A stretch of 64,000 nucleotides of DNA from Shinisaurus crocodilurus (Eukaryota > Chordata > Lepidosauria > Squamata > Shinisauridae): contig CM037877.1 in the NCBI GenBank assembly GCA_021292165.1, forward strand, positions 33,120,197 through 33,184,196. The letters run 5' to 3'. A program made the translations under genes and the position numbers. The notes below the pieces were generated by a model. It had not been told where the DNA came from. It saw nothing but the letters and a program-made list of their open reading frames with translations, and did no database searches. Shown one piece after another: positions 1 to 12,900 of this stretch (position 1 is its first letter; each line of letters starts with the position of its first letter).

Positions 1-10
1 AAAGGCACAA

Positions 11-1255
11 TTGCAAACAATTCCCACAAGGAAAAAAGGCAGAGGGCAACAGAAGAAGCCAATGTGGCTTCACAATAAACTCAAAGATGACCTGAAAACA
101 AAAAAGGACACGTACAGGAAGTGGAAGGAAGGACAGGCTACAGGGGAAGAGTACAGGCAGGTAGCACAGAACTGCAGGAATAGTGTCAGGAAGGCTAAAG
201 CTGAGAATGAGCTAAGGTTAGCGAGGAATGCTAAAAGCAACAAAAAAGCTTTCTTCAGATACATGTACAGTAAAAGACAGAAGAAAGAACTGGTGGTTCA
301 ACTACGCAATGAGGATGGCAAATTGATAACAGAAGACAAAGAAAAGGCAGAAGTGTTCAATTCCTACTTCGGCTCGGTCTTCTCCCAAAAGAGGGTCTAT
401 GACCCCCCTGGCAAACCTGAAGTGCAGACTGAAGGGGCAGAATTGCAGCTTGAGATTGATAGGCAAATAGTCAAGGAGCACCTGATTACTCTGAACGAGT
501 TTAAATCTCCAGGGCCTGATGAGCTGCATCCTAGAGTAATAAAGGAACTGGCAGAAGAACTCTCAGAACCACTGTCTATTATCTTTGAGAAATCATGGAG
601 GACAGGTGAAGTGCCAGACGACTGGAGGAGGGCAAATGTTGTTCCCATCTTCAAAAAGGGCAAGAAGGAGGAACCTGGGAACTATAGGCCAGTCAGTCTG
701 ACATCAATCCCCGGGAAGATTTTTGAGCAGATTATAAAGAAGTCAGTCTGCAAGCACCTTGAAAACAATGCAGTGATTACTAGAAGCCAGCATGGATTTG
801 TCAAGAACAAATCCTGTCAGACTAATCTGATCTCATTTTTTGATCGGGTAACCTCCCTTGTGGACTGTGGGAATGCTGTGGACATTATATATCTGGACTT
901 CAGCAAAGCTTTCGACAAAGTGCCTCATGATATCCTGATTAGTAAGCTAGCTAAGAGTGGGCTAGATGGAACAACTATCAGGTGGATCCACAATTGGCTA
1001 CAGAATCGGATTCAAAGAGTGTTTATCAATGGTTCCTTCTCAAACTGGGGAGAGGTAACGAGCGGGGTACCACAGGGCTCGGTCCTGGGCCCGGTGCTCT
1101 TCAACATTTTTATTAATGACTTGGATCAGGAGGTACAGGGAATGCTTATCAAATTTGCAGATGACACAAAGTTGGGTGGAACAGCTAATACTCTGGAAGA
1201 CAGAAACAAAATTCAAAGTGACCTCTGGAGCGCTGGGCCGAAAACAACAGAATGA
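11..1255 (+). pseudogene. CR1 ORF2 fragment: reverse transcriptase
   Basis: About 414 codons of CR1 ORF2 beginning in the linker after the endonuclease, which is not in the window. RT landmarks are visible in order: FKSPGPDELHP near residue 165, NYRPVSLTS near 226, LDFSKAFDKVPH near 297, GVPQGSVLGP near 353 and the catalytic FADD near 383. The frame is lost at about 1240, where the copy at 50530-50570 reads through. The product would copy CR1 RNA at a nicked target; here it is a dead relic. Confidence 0.93.
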
Positions 1256-1929
1256 AATTTAATAGGGATAAATGCCAAGTGCTGCACCTAGGGAGAGGAA
1301 ACCAAATGCAGAGTTACAGAATGGGGGACACTTGGCTCAACAATACTACAAGTGAGAAGGATCTTGGAATTGTGGTAGATCACAAACTGAATATGAGCCA
1401 GCAATGCGATGTGGCTGCAAAGAAGGCAAATGCAATTTTGGGCTGTATTAATAGAAGTATAGCTTCCAAATCGCGGGAAGTGATAATTCCCCTTTACTCG
1501 GCACTGGTTAGGCCTCATCTTGAGTACTGCGTCCAGTTCTGGGCACCTCACTTTAAGAAGGACATAGACAAACTGGAGAGGGTTCAGAGGAGGGCAACAA
1601 GGATGATAAAGGGACTGGAAACAAGGCCCTATGAGGAGAGACTGAAAGAACTGGGCATGTTTAGCCTTCAGAAGAGGAGACTGAGGGGAGATATGATCGC
1701 ACTCTTCCGGTATTTGAAGGGATGTCACACAGAGGAGGGCAAAGATCTCTTCTCGTTCATCCCAGTTTGCAGGACACGGAATAATGGGCTCAAGTTACAG
1801 GAACCTAGATTCCACCTAAACATCAGGAAAAATTTCCTGACTGTCAGAGCAATAAGACAATGGAATCAACTACCTAGGGAGGTCGGTGGGCTCTCCCACT
1901 CTGGAGGCATTCAAGGTGCAGCTGGATAG
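1252..1929 (+). pseudogene. CR1 ORF2 fragment: C-terminal domain
   Basis: Continues ORF2 after the frameshift. It contains the conserved CR1 C-terminal stretch with SALVRPHLEYCVQFWAPH near residue 83 and RRATRMIKGL near residue 112. The last dozen codons are out of frame relative to the second copy, which ends in LEAFKV, because an extra base lies near 1885. The ATG used here is internal and not a real start. Confidence 0.9.
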
Positions 1930-2034
1930 CCATCTGTCAGGGATGCTTTGACCTGGATTCCTGCATTGAGCAGGGGGTTGGACTCGATGGCCTGGTAGGC
2001 CCATTCCAACTCTACTTTTCTATGATTCTATGAT

Positions 2035-2770
2035 CTCCTTTGTTCATACTACACTCCACACTGATGGGCTACCTTGCAGGCCTCCCTAGCCCCTCCTCTT
2101 GCTGTCCGCAGCCTTCCACATCCCAGCCCTCATCTCCGCTTCCTCCCATCAGTCACCTGCAGCCAGCCCCAGGCTCCCTGCTTAGGCCTCCAACTCCGTT
2201 GGGTAACCCCCAGCTCTCCCTGGTTGCCGTGCCGCCATCCCCAAGCCTCCCCTCCCTACCCAGCAGTGGCAATGTTGTCTGTCCCTTTTTTTTGAGGGGA
2301 TGGCCAGGAGTGCTTCGAAGTCCAGCTGCCCGCCCTCTTTGCTTCCTAAGAACATCGCCAGGTCCATGTGGGGCCCAGAGGCATTCAGGGAAATAAGGAT
2401 GGCACTGGAGGCCCGTGCTTCACTTTGAAGTGCTCCTGGCCCCTCAAAATTTAATTCTAAAAATCATGGTTACCAGCAGGACACTTGGTGGGCTCAGAGA
2501 GGTGTCTGTGAACACTGTTGCCTGTCCCTGTGCAAACACAGTTTGCCTTGTCCCTCCCTGGCCTAAAAGACAGGCTTGTAGGCAAAATCTGACAGACAGA
2601 CTGTAATCTCTGAGATCACTGATCAGCTTCCTCAACAGCAAAATAGACAGGCGTTCCTGCAAGAGAGGGAAAAAAGCCCTCATCCAAGACCGTTCTGCCT
2701 GCACCCAAACAAAAGCATAAAGGAAAGTCGGGGAATAATAATCCTGAAATCTAATACTCATAGCCCCCCC

Positions 2771-2813
<43 letters not shown>

Positions 2814-5800
2814 TTCTGAGGACTTGGTGATGGAGTCTCCAGACCCTTGCCATTCAGAAATGGACAAAACACACACCCTTAAGTCCAAACCTCCTAGAGC
2901 ACAGTCTAGGACAGTGAACCCAAGAATTAAAGACTTTTCTGACAAGTAGGATGGAGAATTATTTGTCCAGAGTCCCTAAGAAGACTGTCCCCATGCTGGG
3001 CTTTTCAGCAATGATTGTCTTCCTTCACTCTCCAAGGCTCTGGCATCCCTAGGATTGCAAGTGACCAGAGGGAGCACAATCACCTTCGAGAGCCTTGGTG
3101 TGTCCAGAACCGAAACTTAACAGCAGGGAAGTACCATTTCCTTCTTCCTTTGACAGGCTTGTTAAAGCAGAGTGGGTGGGTCCACTTCCAAGGCAGGAAA
3201 GCCATTCATGTTGCTCAGAAATTTTACTCCCTACCCCAACAGTCTTTGGAAGATTTAAAAGTTCCCTTGGTAGGTGCCTCAGTAGCAACTCTCATCTTAA
3301 GGATGGAGACACCCCACTCTGAGATCCAGGTGAGAGATGCTCTGATGTGGCCGTCAAGAAAGTTAATGAAGCCGTGTCTGTGGCCATCAGAGCCTCATCC
3401 TTTTTGGCCCATTAGCCTTCCACCGGGCACAGAATGAACAGTGGCTCATATCGGATGTCCCAGATTTTATCTCCCAAGGGCCAGTTCTGCACCCAAACCC
3501 TAGGTGACTCCACCTATCCACCTGGCTCCACTTAGGCATCTGGACACCTACCTGACACAGATCTGAATAAGGATGTTGGAGCTCTCAGTCTGGGACCACC
3601 AATGCACATTTCAGAAGGGCACTGTAATATGCCTCCTTCCAAAAGTGAATACCTTATTCCATACAGCTCAGGTGCTCATCCTTCTCTCCTACATCCTCAC
3701 ACTCATCTGAGAACGTATGGCACAAATTACATGCTCATAGACCTAAAATTTACAGGAATTGCATATCAGACTTCAGACAATCTGATTCCCTTTTTATCTC
3801 ACTTCTCTAAGGAAAAAAGTGCAGAGCCCCAGCCTGGCTAGGTGGCTCAGTGCATGCATTTGCAAGGTCTACAAGGTCCAATGCCTCCCAAAGCCAGACT
3901 ACGTTACCACACATTCCACTCAAGCTGCAGCCACCTCAGCAGCGTTCTCCACTAATGCTCCTCTCTCGATCTGTAGAGTAGCCACATAATTTCACCCTAA
4001 TTCATTCACCAGACACTACACACTAGACATGTATGCATGCACAAAGGCAGCATTTGAAAACAGTGCTAGAGCAAGTGCTTCCCTCTCCCTAAGACTTCGT
4101 GATTCCTGAAGATTCCCGCCCTACCAGACCGTGACAACTTATGCACATCCCATTGTGGTGCTTCTTCACACCAAACGGAATGGAACATTGGTCACTTACC
4201 AGGAAGGTTCCTTCAGGTTTGGTGTGACAGAGGTACCCAGAGTGCAGTCTACTGACAAAATGACTGAGTCTCAACAGGGTCTAGGAGTGGACAGGAATAC
4301 AGATGTCTCAGCCAACTGCCATGCCAAGTTGGCCAATCTGGGGAGGGTCAAGATTCTTTCTTTGTCTTCACCCTACCCAGTAAAAAAAACAAAACAAAAC
4401 CCTGTCAAGCTTAGTCACATAGGACGGAACTGAGGGAGGAGCCCGAGATCACCAGTATCAAAGTGGAAGATCTTGGTCACATGATCCCTGCCTGTACTGG
4501 GTGGTAGGGGAAGTTAACCTGTTGTTCATGCCGCCGTCACACCAAACTAGTCTTTCTACTTGTCTGTGCATTATCTCCAGTATCAGTGACAGTGTGCCAG
4601 TTGCTGGGGAGCATGAGCGGGAGAATGCTGTTGCATTCATGTTATGCTTGTGGGCTTCCCATAAGCATCTGGTTGGCCACTGTGCAAACAGATTGATGGA
4701 CTTAGGTAGGCCTTTGATCTGATCCAGCGGAACTCTTCTTAACAAGATGGAACTTTCACAGTGAGTGACCAATGATTGTCTCCCTAGCCAATCTACAAGG
4801 AAACTCTCCTTCCCAGCTGAAATGGCATAAGAGCATGAATGTACTTTTTCTTCTGCTCCCATTCAAATCAGTGGAACTTGTAGCACTGGGTCCAGTAGAA
4901 GACCAGCGATTGTAGCTGATGATTGTGCAAGCAGAAGGCCGCTTGTGTAACTGATCTTTCACTTCCCTTCCTGCCCCTGTATCTTCTGAAAACCCGCTCC
5001 AGAGGGCCAGGAGGCTAAACAGTGGGGTCTGTGTGTATCATATAGGGCTGCAGTGGGAGAAGGGATTTGCCTGAAAATGGGTAGAGGGTTTGCAGGGGAC
5101 TACAGGGTCTGGATAGGGGAAGAGAAAGATTGGTTGCACAAGCTGCCTTTCATTCAGGCAGCTATTGACTACAATCCCAAAAATCTCACAAAAGACAGTA
5201 AGAAAAAGCAGGAAATTTGTTAATATAAACACTGCCTAATTTCAATCCGTGATCCACCAGTGAAAGGAGACCATGCTCTTCAACCAGAATGGAAAACGCT
5301 CCCGAGAATAGCTGGATTTTATATCCCCCCAAACAAAGGATCCAACATTCCCCTCTCCCATCTTCCCAGCATAACCAGGGGCAGCATAAGCTTCCTGTAG
5401 CCATCATATGACCTGACCTGGAGACTTTTCCTCCCACACTACACCTTGGGATTAGTCTGAACTTGCAGACAATGTGAATTTACCATTTAGTCAACTTTCC
5501 CCTCCTCCCCCCACCCCCTTTTGTAACAATTTGCCGGAAGAAGAGACCGGGGGATCTCGAAAGCTTGCACAATTTTTTGTGATCTTTTGGTTGGCCTCAT
5601 AAAGGTATTATAGGAACATGGATTTTGGAAATCCCAAAAGTGTAATTCAGGATCAGCCTTTTTTTGATCCTGTATGCGATTTACCTTGAAGTGTGATGGA
5701 AAGATTGTATACTGGTAGCACTATCAAGTAAGATAAATTAATTTGCTAATTCGTGTTTGTATTTCCCCCCCCCCATCTAGTTGAAATTACTTTTTTCTGT

Positions 5801-5854
5801 TCTATGTTTCCAGAAGCCATTACCAGTGAAAGAGCCCCCCTCTCCCATTTTTAA
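2035..5854. other. No gene seen; mostly unique or decayed sequence
   Basis: Lies beyond the 3' end of the receptor gene. It holds an (AC)n tract at 2771-2811, which generates false Val-Cys repeats in translation, and a possible SINE-like fragment near 3835-3900. I recognise no exon, RNA gene or regulatory element. Confidence 0.5.
2771..2811. repeat. (AC)n microsatellite
   Basis: About 20 uninterrupted AC units. Confidence 0.97.
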
Positions 5855-6088
5855 GTAAGGATTTTATTCATTCATTCATTACATTTATATCCCACCTTTT
5901 TCTCCTCTTGCAATGAACCCAAGTTGATTTACATGATCCTCCTCCTCCATTTTATCCTCACAGTAACCCTGTGAGGTAGGTCAGAAGGAGAGTCAGTGAC
6001 TAGCCAAACTCATCCAGTGGGGTCTAGAACCTGGATCTCCCAAGTCCCCAGCGCAACAGTCGAACCACTACACCACACTGGCTTGTGA
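5855..6088 (-). mobile_element. tRNA-derived SINE
   Basis: Reads on the minus strand as AAGCCAGTGTGGTGTAGTGG with a B-box-like segment, a middle region mentioning the CTCACAGGGTTACTGTGAGG motif, and an (ATGA)n/(ATAA)n tail at the left end. The same family occurs at 21003, 35245 and 37356. The tRNA-like head would supply the polymerase III promoter. Confidence 0.88.
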
Positions 6089-6233
6089 CAGGTTTGTCTT
6101 TGTCTAGGGATATTTTGATATAGGATTTTGGATTTAGACAATCGTGGATTAGCAGGTAACGTATGCAATGTCATATTTCAGGTACAAAGTGTCACCATGA
6201 TATTCGTAAGTTTACAATATTCCTGGTTTTTTG

Positions 6234-7001
6234 CAGGGATGTTGAAGAGTCCTTGGTCCCGAGTCCCGAGTCGAGTCCCGAGTCTTTGGACCCGAGTCTA
6301 GAGTCGAGTCTAGAGTCCGAGGTCCAAAATGGTGACTCGAGTCGAGTCCCGAGTCACTCCCAAAGCGGCGGCCCATGGAGGGAGCGGGAGGGTCTCCGCG
6401 AGAGGAAGAAGAGCTGCCCTTCCTCCCGCGGAGACCCTCCTGCTCCCTCCATGGGCCGCTGCCGCCGCCCTCACCTTGCCGCCGCCGCCCTCACCTCTGC
6501 CGCCCTCACCTCCGCCGCCCTCGCCTCTGCCGCCGCCCTCACCTCCTCCGCCATCCTCGTCGCCATCGCACACAGCACGCCGCGTCACGCACACAGCGCC
6601 GTTGCTCTGTTTTTGGCGGGGTTGCTGTGGTTCCTCCCGCCAAAAACAGAGCGACGGCGCTGGCAGCGTGACGTGGCATGCCGCGTCACGCCGCTAGCAA
6701 CGGCGCTCTGTTTTTGGCAGGAGGAACCACAGCAACCCCGCCAAAAACAGAGCGACGGCGCTGGCGGCGCCGGGACGCGGCGAGTCCCGCGGCAACGCGG
6801 GACTCGGGACCAAGGACTCTTCAACATCCCTGGGCGGAGGTGAGGTGAGGTGAGGGCGGCGGCGGCGGAGTCCTTGGGCTCGAGTCCCGAGTCGAGTCTC
6901 GAGTCCCACATAAATTATTGGGACTCGAGTGGGACTCGAGTCAGAGGGGGGACTCAGTCGGACTCACGAGTTGAGTCCCCGAGTCCGAGTCCCCATCCCT
7001 G
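6234..7001. mobile_element. Non-autonomous hAT element made of GAGTCC-rich repeats
   Basis: Terminal inverted repeats CAGGGATG (6234-6241) and CATCCCTG (6994-7001) are flanked by an identical 8-bp duplication GTTTTTTG at 6226-6233 and 7002-7009, which is the hAT signature. Inside are dense CGAGTCCCGAGTC repeats on both sides of a GC-rich core. An internal inverted repeat pairs 6236-6272 with 6797-6835. Two further hairpins lie in the core: one around 6374-6453, and one around 6598-6660 with a related copy at 6700-6760. No transposase is encoded; long translations here are low-complexity artefacts. Confidence 0.9.
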
Positions 7002-7009
7002 GTTTTTTG

Positions 7010-9340
7010 TTTTTGTTTTCAATTTATTTTTTATTGTGAATTTTACCAAAACAAAATATTCCTGGTATTAACACACAGGAGTTTTTGATAGAGGACTCAG
7101 TCATGTCTTTTCATCTTTTACTCTAAACAAATTAAACAGTTTCTACATGATTCACATTTGATATACCATAAGTGCATTAAACAAATACCACAACAATACA
7201 TCATTGTCATAACCAAAACACATTTTTAAAGCATTTTAATTGTAGTTCTAGGAACATTGCCTTTAAAGTAATATCTCACCCACGTGGTATTATTGAGCTC
7301 GTAGCAAAATGGAGCAGAGAAGTCAATGACGACCGGTGCCATTGGCCTTCTGAGGGGAGATGTTGGGTTCTGTGAGGACAGTGGCAATGATCTGAAGTGA
7401 TTCCTTATCAGTGCTGCTTATGCGATTCCTTTTTGCAGAATGCAATTTCTTTAACAATTAGTTATTATTTTCCCCAAAATTCTCTGTTTTTGGGAAGTAA
7501 TAGTCTATTTACTTCATTACTTGTCAGCTTTTCTGAACCACACTTCTCTTCACAACAGAATAACTGTGGGTTGTATGTTTGTATATATATGGTTTTTATA
7601 ATGTATTTTAAAGGTTTAATCTTTGTAAACCGCCCAGAGAGCTTCTGCTATTGGATGGTATAGAAATCTAATAAATGAAATGAAATAAATGAAACATCTG
7701 CTTCTCTTTGCAGGTTTTGTCTGCTTCCCACAATATTTCATGTCCTTTGCGTTATAAGCAGGATATGTGGACAATAGTCCAACTTCCTTATCTGATGCAC
7801 ATTTTTTTGTGACTTTAGGTAGGAAACCTTGATTTTCCTATATTTAGCTCAGAAAGTATTTTCTACCTTGTTTTTGTCGTGTCAGGAAGCTTAGAGGTCA
7901 GTGAGTTCATTCAAAAGTTACAGCATGTCAGCAAAAATGCTTCTGTTAGAATCAAACTGATTCATACTTCATATGATGAAAATACATTTTAATATATCAT
8001 TTGTTTCTCTATAAAAATTACAAATTTATGAGAGATAAGCTTATGAGAGAAATATGTAGTAGACCAAATAACTTTTTATTTTGGATAAATTTGCAAGGTA
8101 GCCTATTATGCAGGTTGGTGCAGGGGTTTTGCCAGATGCAAAGGCTTCTGGGGCAAGTAGTTGTCCCAGGGTGCATGTAACTTACTAGCGGTAGAAGCAT
8201 ATCTCTTAGCAACAGAGGCCAAAATGAGATATATTTGGAGTGAAAGTGATCTATGGGAGCGGGGCCCTACATAATTTCCCATGTAAAAAGCACATGTTTG
8301 GAAGTCTGTCTCTTCAGCAGTGCTCCTGGTTTGACATTTCAAACATATGAGCTCCACACTGAAGATGCCTACTATATTTTCTTCCACATTTGCCACAGTA
8401 TTTCCTCCTTTCATTATATGGTAAGCATTGGTGATTTGTTTAATGCAAAGCTTTAAACAGAGTTCTGATTTGTAATCCTATAGGTATAACAACCCTGATT
8501 TAAAAACAGGGTCACTACCACATTTAAATCTGTCTGAAGAAATGTGTCCAGGATGTGAGTGAATTACTGGCTGGGGCATGCTGGGAGTTGTGGGCCAAAA
8601 ACATCTGGGGACCCAAGGTTGGAGAACACTGTTCTAGATAGACCGCATTCTAGAATGCCTGATTGCATTACAACGAACCTTGACTTTTACATTACATATT
8701 TGGTTTGAGACTAGTAAACGTAGCAAATCTAACGAATTCTGAAGCAATTCAAAATAGATGTCTAGTTCCACAGAGGCTTCAGAAGACCATCATGTAGTTT
8801 TTTAAAATCATACTAGCAAAACTGGAGGTCAATTTGGAAAGCATCCTAGTAAGTAGCTATTGGTTTTAGTTCCAGTTCAGTGATCAGAGAATGTCATATT
8901 AAGCCAACGCCAGTCAGTTCTGTATCTCCCAGTTAAAAAGAGCATAGATGATAGCTTTGCTAGGTAAGGTAACCTTACGCCTGCTGAAAAGATTTACTTC
9001 TGCAGTGCCTTCTATCTATCTTCATCAATAATGTGGTTTAGGGAAGCAAGATACAAAGGAGCACCCACGTTTCAGACTGCCAATATAGCAACAGAAATTG
9101 TTCAAATGTTGGCTATGTTAAAACTTAAGATTTTAAAAGTTTCCTGAACTGAGCCTATTTTGAAGATCTGTACTAATTCATTGCTTTGTTCATGTTGCAC
9201 ACATGAAAGAGAATTGGTGTGAGAGACTGTACACACCATCTACACTGGGGAGGGAGAGTTTTCCTGTGAAGGCTGTTGTCCTATGGAAAAAGTCAATCAG
9301 GACCTGCAGTTGAAAGCAGGCAGAGTTTGCAGGATTGCAT
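7010..9340. other. No gene seen; AT-rich sequence with old repeats
   Basis: Contains a SINE-like 3' end at about 7620-7690 (ACCGCCCAGAGAGCTTC followed by an AATGAAAT-type tail) and a half of a hAT MITE at 8569-8631. The rest shows no recognisable feature. Confidence 0.5.
8569..8631. mobile_element. One arm of the palindromic hAT MITE family
   Basis: Matches the right arm of the intact copy at 28211-28345 from CTGGGGCATGCTGGGAG through GGTTGGAGAACACTG. The left arm is missing. Confidence 0.8.
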
Positions 9341-9344
9341 AAGA

Positions 9345-9660
9345 AGAGCCCTGCTGGATCAGACCAAGAGTCCATCTAGTCCAGCATTCTGTTCACACAG
9401 TGGCCAACCAGCTGCCCATGGGACATGAGTGCAACAGCACCTTCCCACCCATGTTCCCCAACAACTGGAGTACATAGGCATGCTGCCTCTGATAATGGAG
9501 GCAGCATATAGCCATCAGGACTAGTAGCCATTGACAGCCTTATCCTCTATGAATTTGTCCAATCCCCTTTTAAAGGCATCTAAATTGTTAGTCATCACTA
9601 CATCTTGTAGAAGTGAATTCCATAGTTTATTACATCTCTCCAAGTCCACTCCACATGAAA
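9345..9660 (+). repeat. Interspersed repeat, family unassigned
   Basis: Begins AAGAAGAGCCCTGCTGGATC and contains TCCAGCATTCTGTTCACACA and GTGGCCAACCAG. A shorter related copy is at 34572-34740. It resembles a repeat common in reptile genomes, but I cannot name the family. Confidence 0.6.
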
Positions 9661-10711
9661 TTACCTGAGGCCCATGGACCACAAATCCCAGATCTACAGA
9701 AAGTTGGGATTTAAGCTTTCAATTTCTTAATTTGATACAGATTTCTGTGTGACTGCATGCATAACTTCCTCCAGGCTATATTCCATCTCTCCCAAGTATC
9801 TCTTGTAGTCAAATGTTGTTTTGCTGTAAGAAACATCACTCACCAACAATGCAGTTTGAAATAATTAATGATCATCTAAATTCCTATGGCATGAAAAATA
9901 ATCTGTATTGCAGAACTTAAGCTCAGTTTGGTTTGTTATCATAACATAATTAGACTCCAAAATGGTTTATATACAATTGCACTCCATGCCATCCATCTTA
10001 ACAGGAATCATATTGGAGACATGAGGTGCTACTGTATAGCCAGAATCTGTCATGTAACTGCCGTTTTGGTCTCAGCATGAACATTAACTGCAATTACTTA
10101 ACCTACGGCTAAGAAGTTTCTGCTTGAGCTTTGACCTATTTTCTGAGTACAGAGTTGCTGGCCGTTTTCACACCCCACCCCTCATTAGGGCCTCAAGCTT
10201 GCCCTCCTTACTGGGATCTCTGGGTGCGCTTACATAAGGTTGGGGGTTTCTTTCCCACGAACCCTTACCCTTACGCTTCTCACACTGACTTTGGGGTGCC
10301 TAAGCCCTACTTTATACCTCTTTGACCAGTACAATAAGCACAGCTTCCCACACAGGCTGTTTCAAATAACAAAGAAAGGTTTATTTTAAAACACCACAAG
10401 TTCTGGAAATAAGTTTCATGTGTAAGTTTCAGTTAATCCTAAGTGATGCACTATCTTGTCCTAGTACCAATCCTCCCTCAATAACCGTTCCCAATATCAA
10501 TTCCTGCACTCACTAGCTAAACTCTTAACAATCCTAATATAATCGCTCAACTGTCTCTCCGGTGAGCTTCACAGACTCCCAAACAGCTCCACACACTCCT
10601 CTCACTCCTGCACTCTCACAGAATCCGGACAAAAACCCTGCCTGAACAGCACCGCCCACTGTTTAATATAACACAGGCTCTACCCCCCTTCTCGCTCTCT
10701 CAGCCAATCAT

Positions 10712-12736
10712 CATCATCAGGCGATCACTCGTGACCGAGTAAGATTGTCTTCCGGGATAAAAGGAGGAGATTCTAAAGAAGATTGTGTAGACTCTAGCGA
10801 TGGGTCCGTAAGTGACTGTGGAGGCCAATTCTAGATCCACATAGCTTCCCACAGTGAGGACACAGGTTACCAGATAGAAGATGGTCCTGTAAAGGATTCA
10901 TTTGACGTGCTTTTCGCTTAGCACGTTTCTCCCTTTCACCTTGCACTCGGGCTTCTTCAAAGTCCATGGAACCTTTGTGAAAGGCCAACCTCCATTTAGA
11001 TCGTTCATGGGCCAGAGCTTCCCAGTTTTCGATGTTTATATTGCATTTTTTTAGATTTGCCTTATGAACATCTTTAAACCTCTTATATTGACCACCGATA
11101 TTCCGCTTTCCATCCTTGAGTTGGGAGTAAAGTAACTGCTTTGGGAGACGGCAGTCAGGCATTCGAACAACGTGACCGGTCCACTGAAGTTGGCGTTGAA
11201 GGATCATTTTTTCAATGCTAGTAGTCTTTGCTTCTTCCAGTACACTGACATTTGTTCGCCTATCTTCCCAAGTAATTTGCAGGATTTTCCGGAGGCAACG
11301 TTGATGAAACCTTTCAAGGAGGTGGAAGTGACGTTTATAGATAGTCCATGTTTCGCAGGCATACAATAAGGTTGGTAATACAATGGCTTCATAAACCAGT
11401 GTTTTGGTCTTCTTACAAATATCCCGATCCTCGAACACTCTATGTTTCATTCGAGAAAATGCGGCACTTGCGGAGCTCAGACGATGCTGGATTTCACTGT
11501 CGATGTTAGCTGTAACAGAAAGATAGCTGCCAAGATAGAGAAAATGATCGACATTTTCCAGTATTGTCCCGCCAAGCTGGATAGATGGCATCACCAAAGG
11601 ATTGGCTTGCACTTGCTGATGAAGCACTTTGGTTTTTTTGATGTTAAGTGAGAGACCAAGTTTTTCGTATGCTTCTGCAAAAGCATTTAGGATAGTTTGG
11701 AGATCATCCTCTGAATGTGCGGAGACCACATTATCATCAGCATACTGAAGTTCCACAACGGAGGTTGTAATTACCTTACTTTTTGCTTTCAGCCTGCTGA
11801 GATTAAAAAGCTTTCCATCTGTTCGATATATAATTCCCACACCGGTGGGAAGTTTCCCCTCGACAAGATGTAAAACCATGGCGATGAAAATGGCAAATAA
11901 TGTTGGGGCGATAACACATCCCTGTTTAACACCTGATCCCACTTTAAATGGAGCACCATGAGAGCCGTTGTTGTCCAAAACCGTTGCCGTCATGTTGTCA
12001 TGGAGAAGTCGCAAGATATTCACAAATTTATTGGGGCATCCAATTTTCATAAGGATAGTCCAGAGAGCTGTACGGTCTACAGTATCAAAGGCCTTAGCCA
12101 AATCGATAAATGCCATATAAAGGGGTTGATTTTGCTCCCGGAAGAACAAGAGAACTTAAGAACGCTTGGTGGAAAAAGAAAGCTGAAGAAATTCAACAAC
12201 TTGCAGAATCTCATGATGCACGGGGCTTTTTTAAGGCCACAAGGGCCATTTATGGACCAAAAACCTATGGTACAAACCCTTTACAATCAAAAGATGGCAC
12301 CAAACTCTTAAAAGACAAAGAGTCTATTGCACTGCGTTGGAAAGAGCATTATTATGACCTTTTAAATCGTAAGTCTAAGGTGGATAATGAGATTTTTTCG
12401 CAAATCCCGCAAAAACAAATTAAAGAGGAACTTGCAATACTCCCCACTTTGGATGAAGTAAAAAAAGCCATTAATCAAATGAAGAACAACAAAGCTAGTG
12501 GACCAGATGGGATTCCTGCTGAAATCTTTAAAGAAGGGGGCCCCGAACTTGTACAACATCTTCATAAACTCATCGAAAAAATCTGGATAAGAGAAGAGAT
12601 CCCAGAAGACTTCAGGGATGCCATAATTATCACCCTCTTTAAGAAGGGTGATAGAACAGACTGTGGAAACTATCGGGGCATTTCTCTCCTAGCAACCGCA
12701 GGTAAAATATTTGCTAGGATTCTCGCAAACCGTCTT
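10712..12736 (-). mobile_element. Non-LTR retrotransposon copy A, twin-primed (5' part inverted)
   Basis: From 10712 to about 12139 the element reads on the minus strand: RT motifs AFIDLAKAFDTVD, GVKQGCVIAPTLF and YADD, then a C-terminal domain ending in a C2H2-like finger (CPHC..., HSHLRTH), then a 3' end with ATG repeats. From about 12140 to 12736 an upstream part of the same ORF (NKASGPDGIPAEIF, NYRGISLLATAGKIF) reads on the plus strand. About 35 codons present in copy B are missing between the two parts. Both outer ends abut CAGCCAATCAT (10701-10711 and 12737-12747), so this is one insertion with a 5' inversion, as produced by twin priming. Clade uncertain; no restriction-like endonuclease motif is visible. 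Confidence 0.92.
10794..12137 (-). pseudogene. RT and C-terminal C2H2 domain of LINE copy A
   Basis: About 447 open codons with no stop. It starts at REQNQPLYMAF, just inside the RT, and continues to the final residues GLHSHLRTHR. The C-terminal region includes LPTLLYACETWT and LQRQLQWTGHVVRM, conserved in many invertebrate and fish elements of this type. The first few translated residues come from the inverted junction and are not native. The open frame suggests a fairly young insertion. Confidence 0.88.
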
Positions 12737-12900
12737 CAGCCAATCATGTCACATATGTAAATACACCATTCTTCCTGCCCATCCTTTCTCAATCACCCAG
12801 ATACAGCAGGAACACACACTTATACTTAATACACAAGCACATTATACTTACCACCTCTACACTTTAAATTTAAACCCAAATGACATAATGTCACACAGCC

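Larger units (their letters stand above)
1..2034 (+). mobile_element. CR1 LINE, 5'-truncated by the window edge
   Basis: A CR1-clade non-LTR retrotransposon. The sequence runs from the region before the reverse transcriptase through the RT and C-terminal domain to a 3' end of repeated TTCTATGATTCTATGAT, the short tail typical of amniote CR1. Coding is split into two overlapping frames (11-1255 and 1252-1929). Compared with the copy at 50216-55058, about 8 bases are missing near 1225-1240, and a further one-base shift near 1885 alters the last residues. The copy is therefore inactive but not very old. Confidence 0.95.

Noticed and set aside
2444..2945. Open frames with Val-Cys repeats
   Set aside because: Translation of the (AC)n microsatellite.
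6163..6911. Several long overlapping open frames on both strands
   Set aside because: They lie inside the GAGTCC hAT element and its GC-rich core. All are low-complexity (Pro, Ser, Ala, Arg) and no domain is seen.
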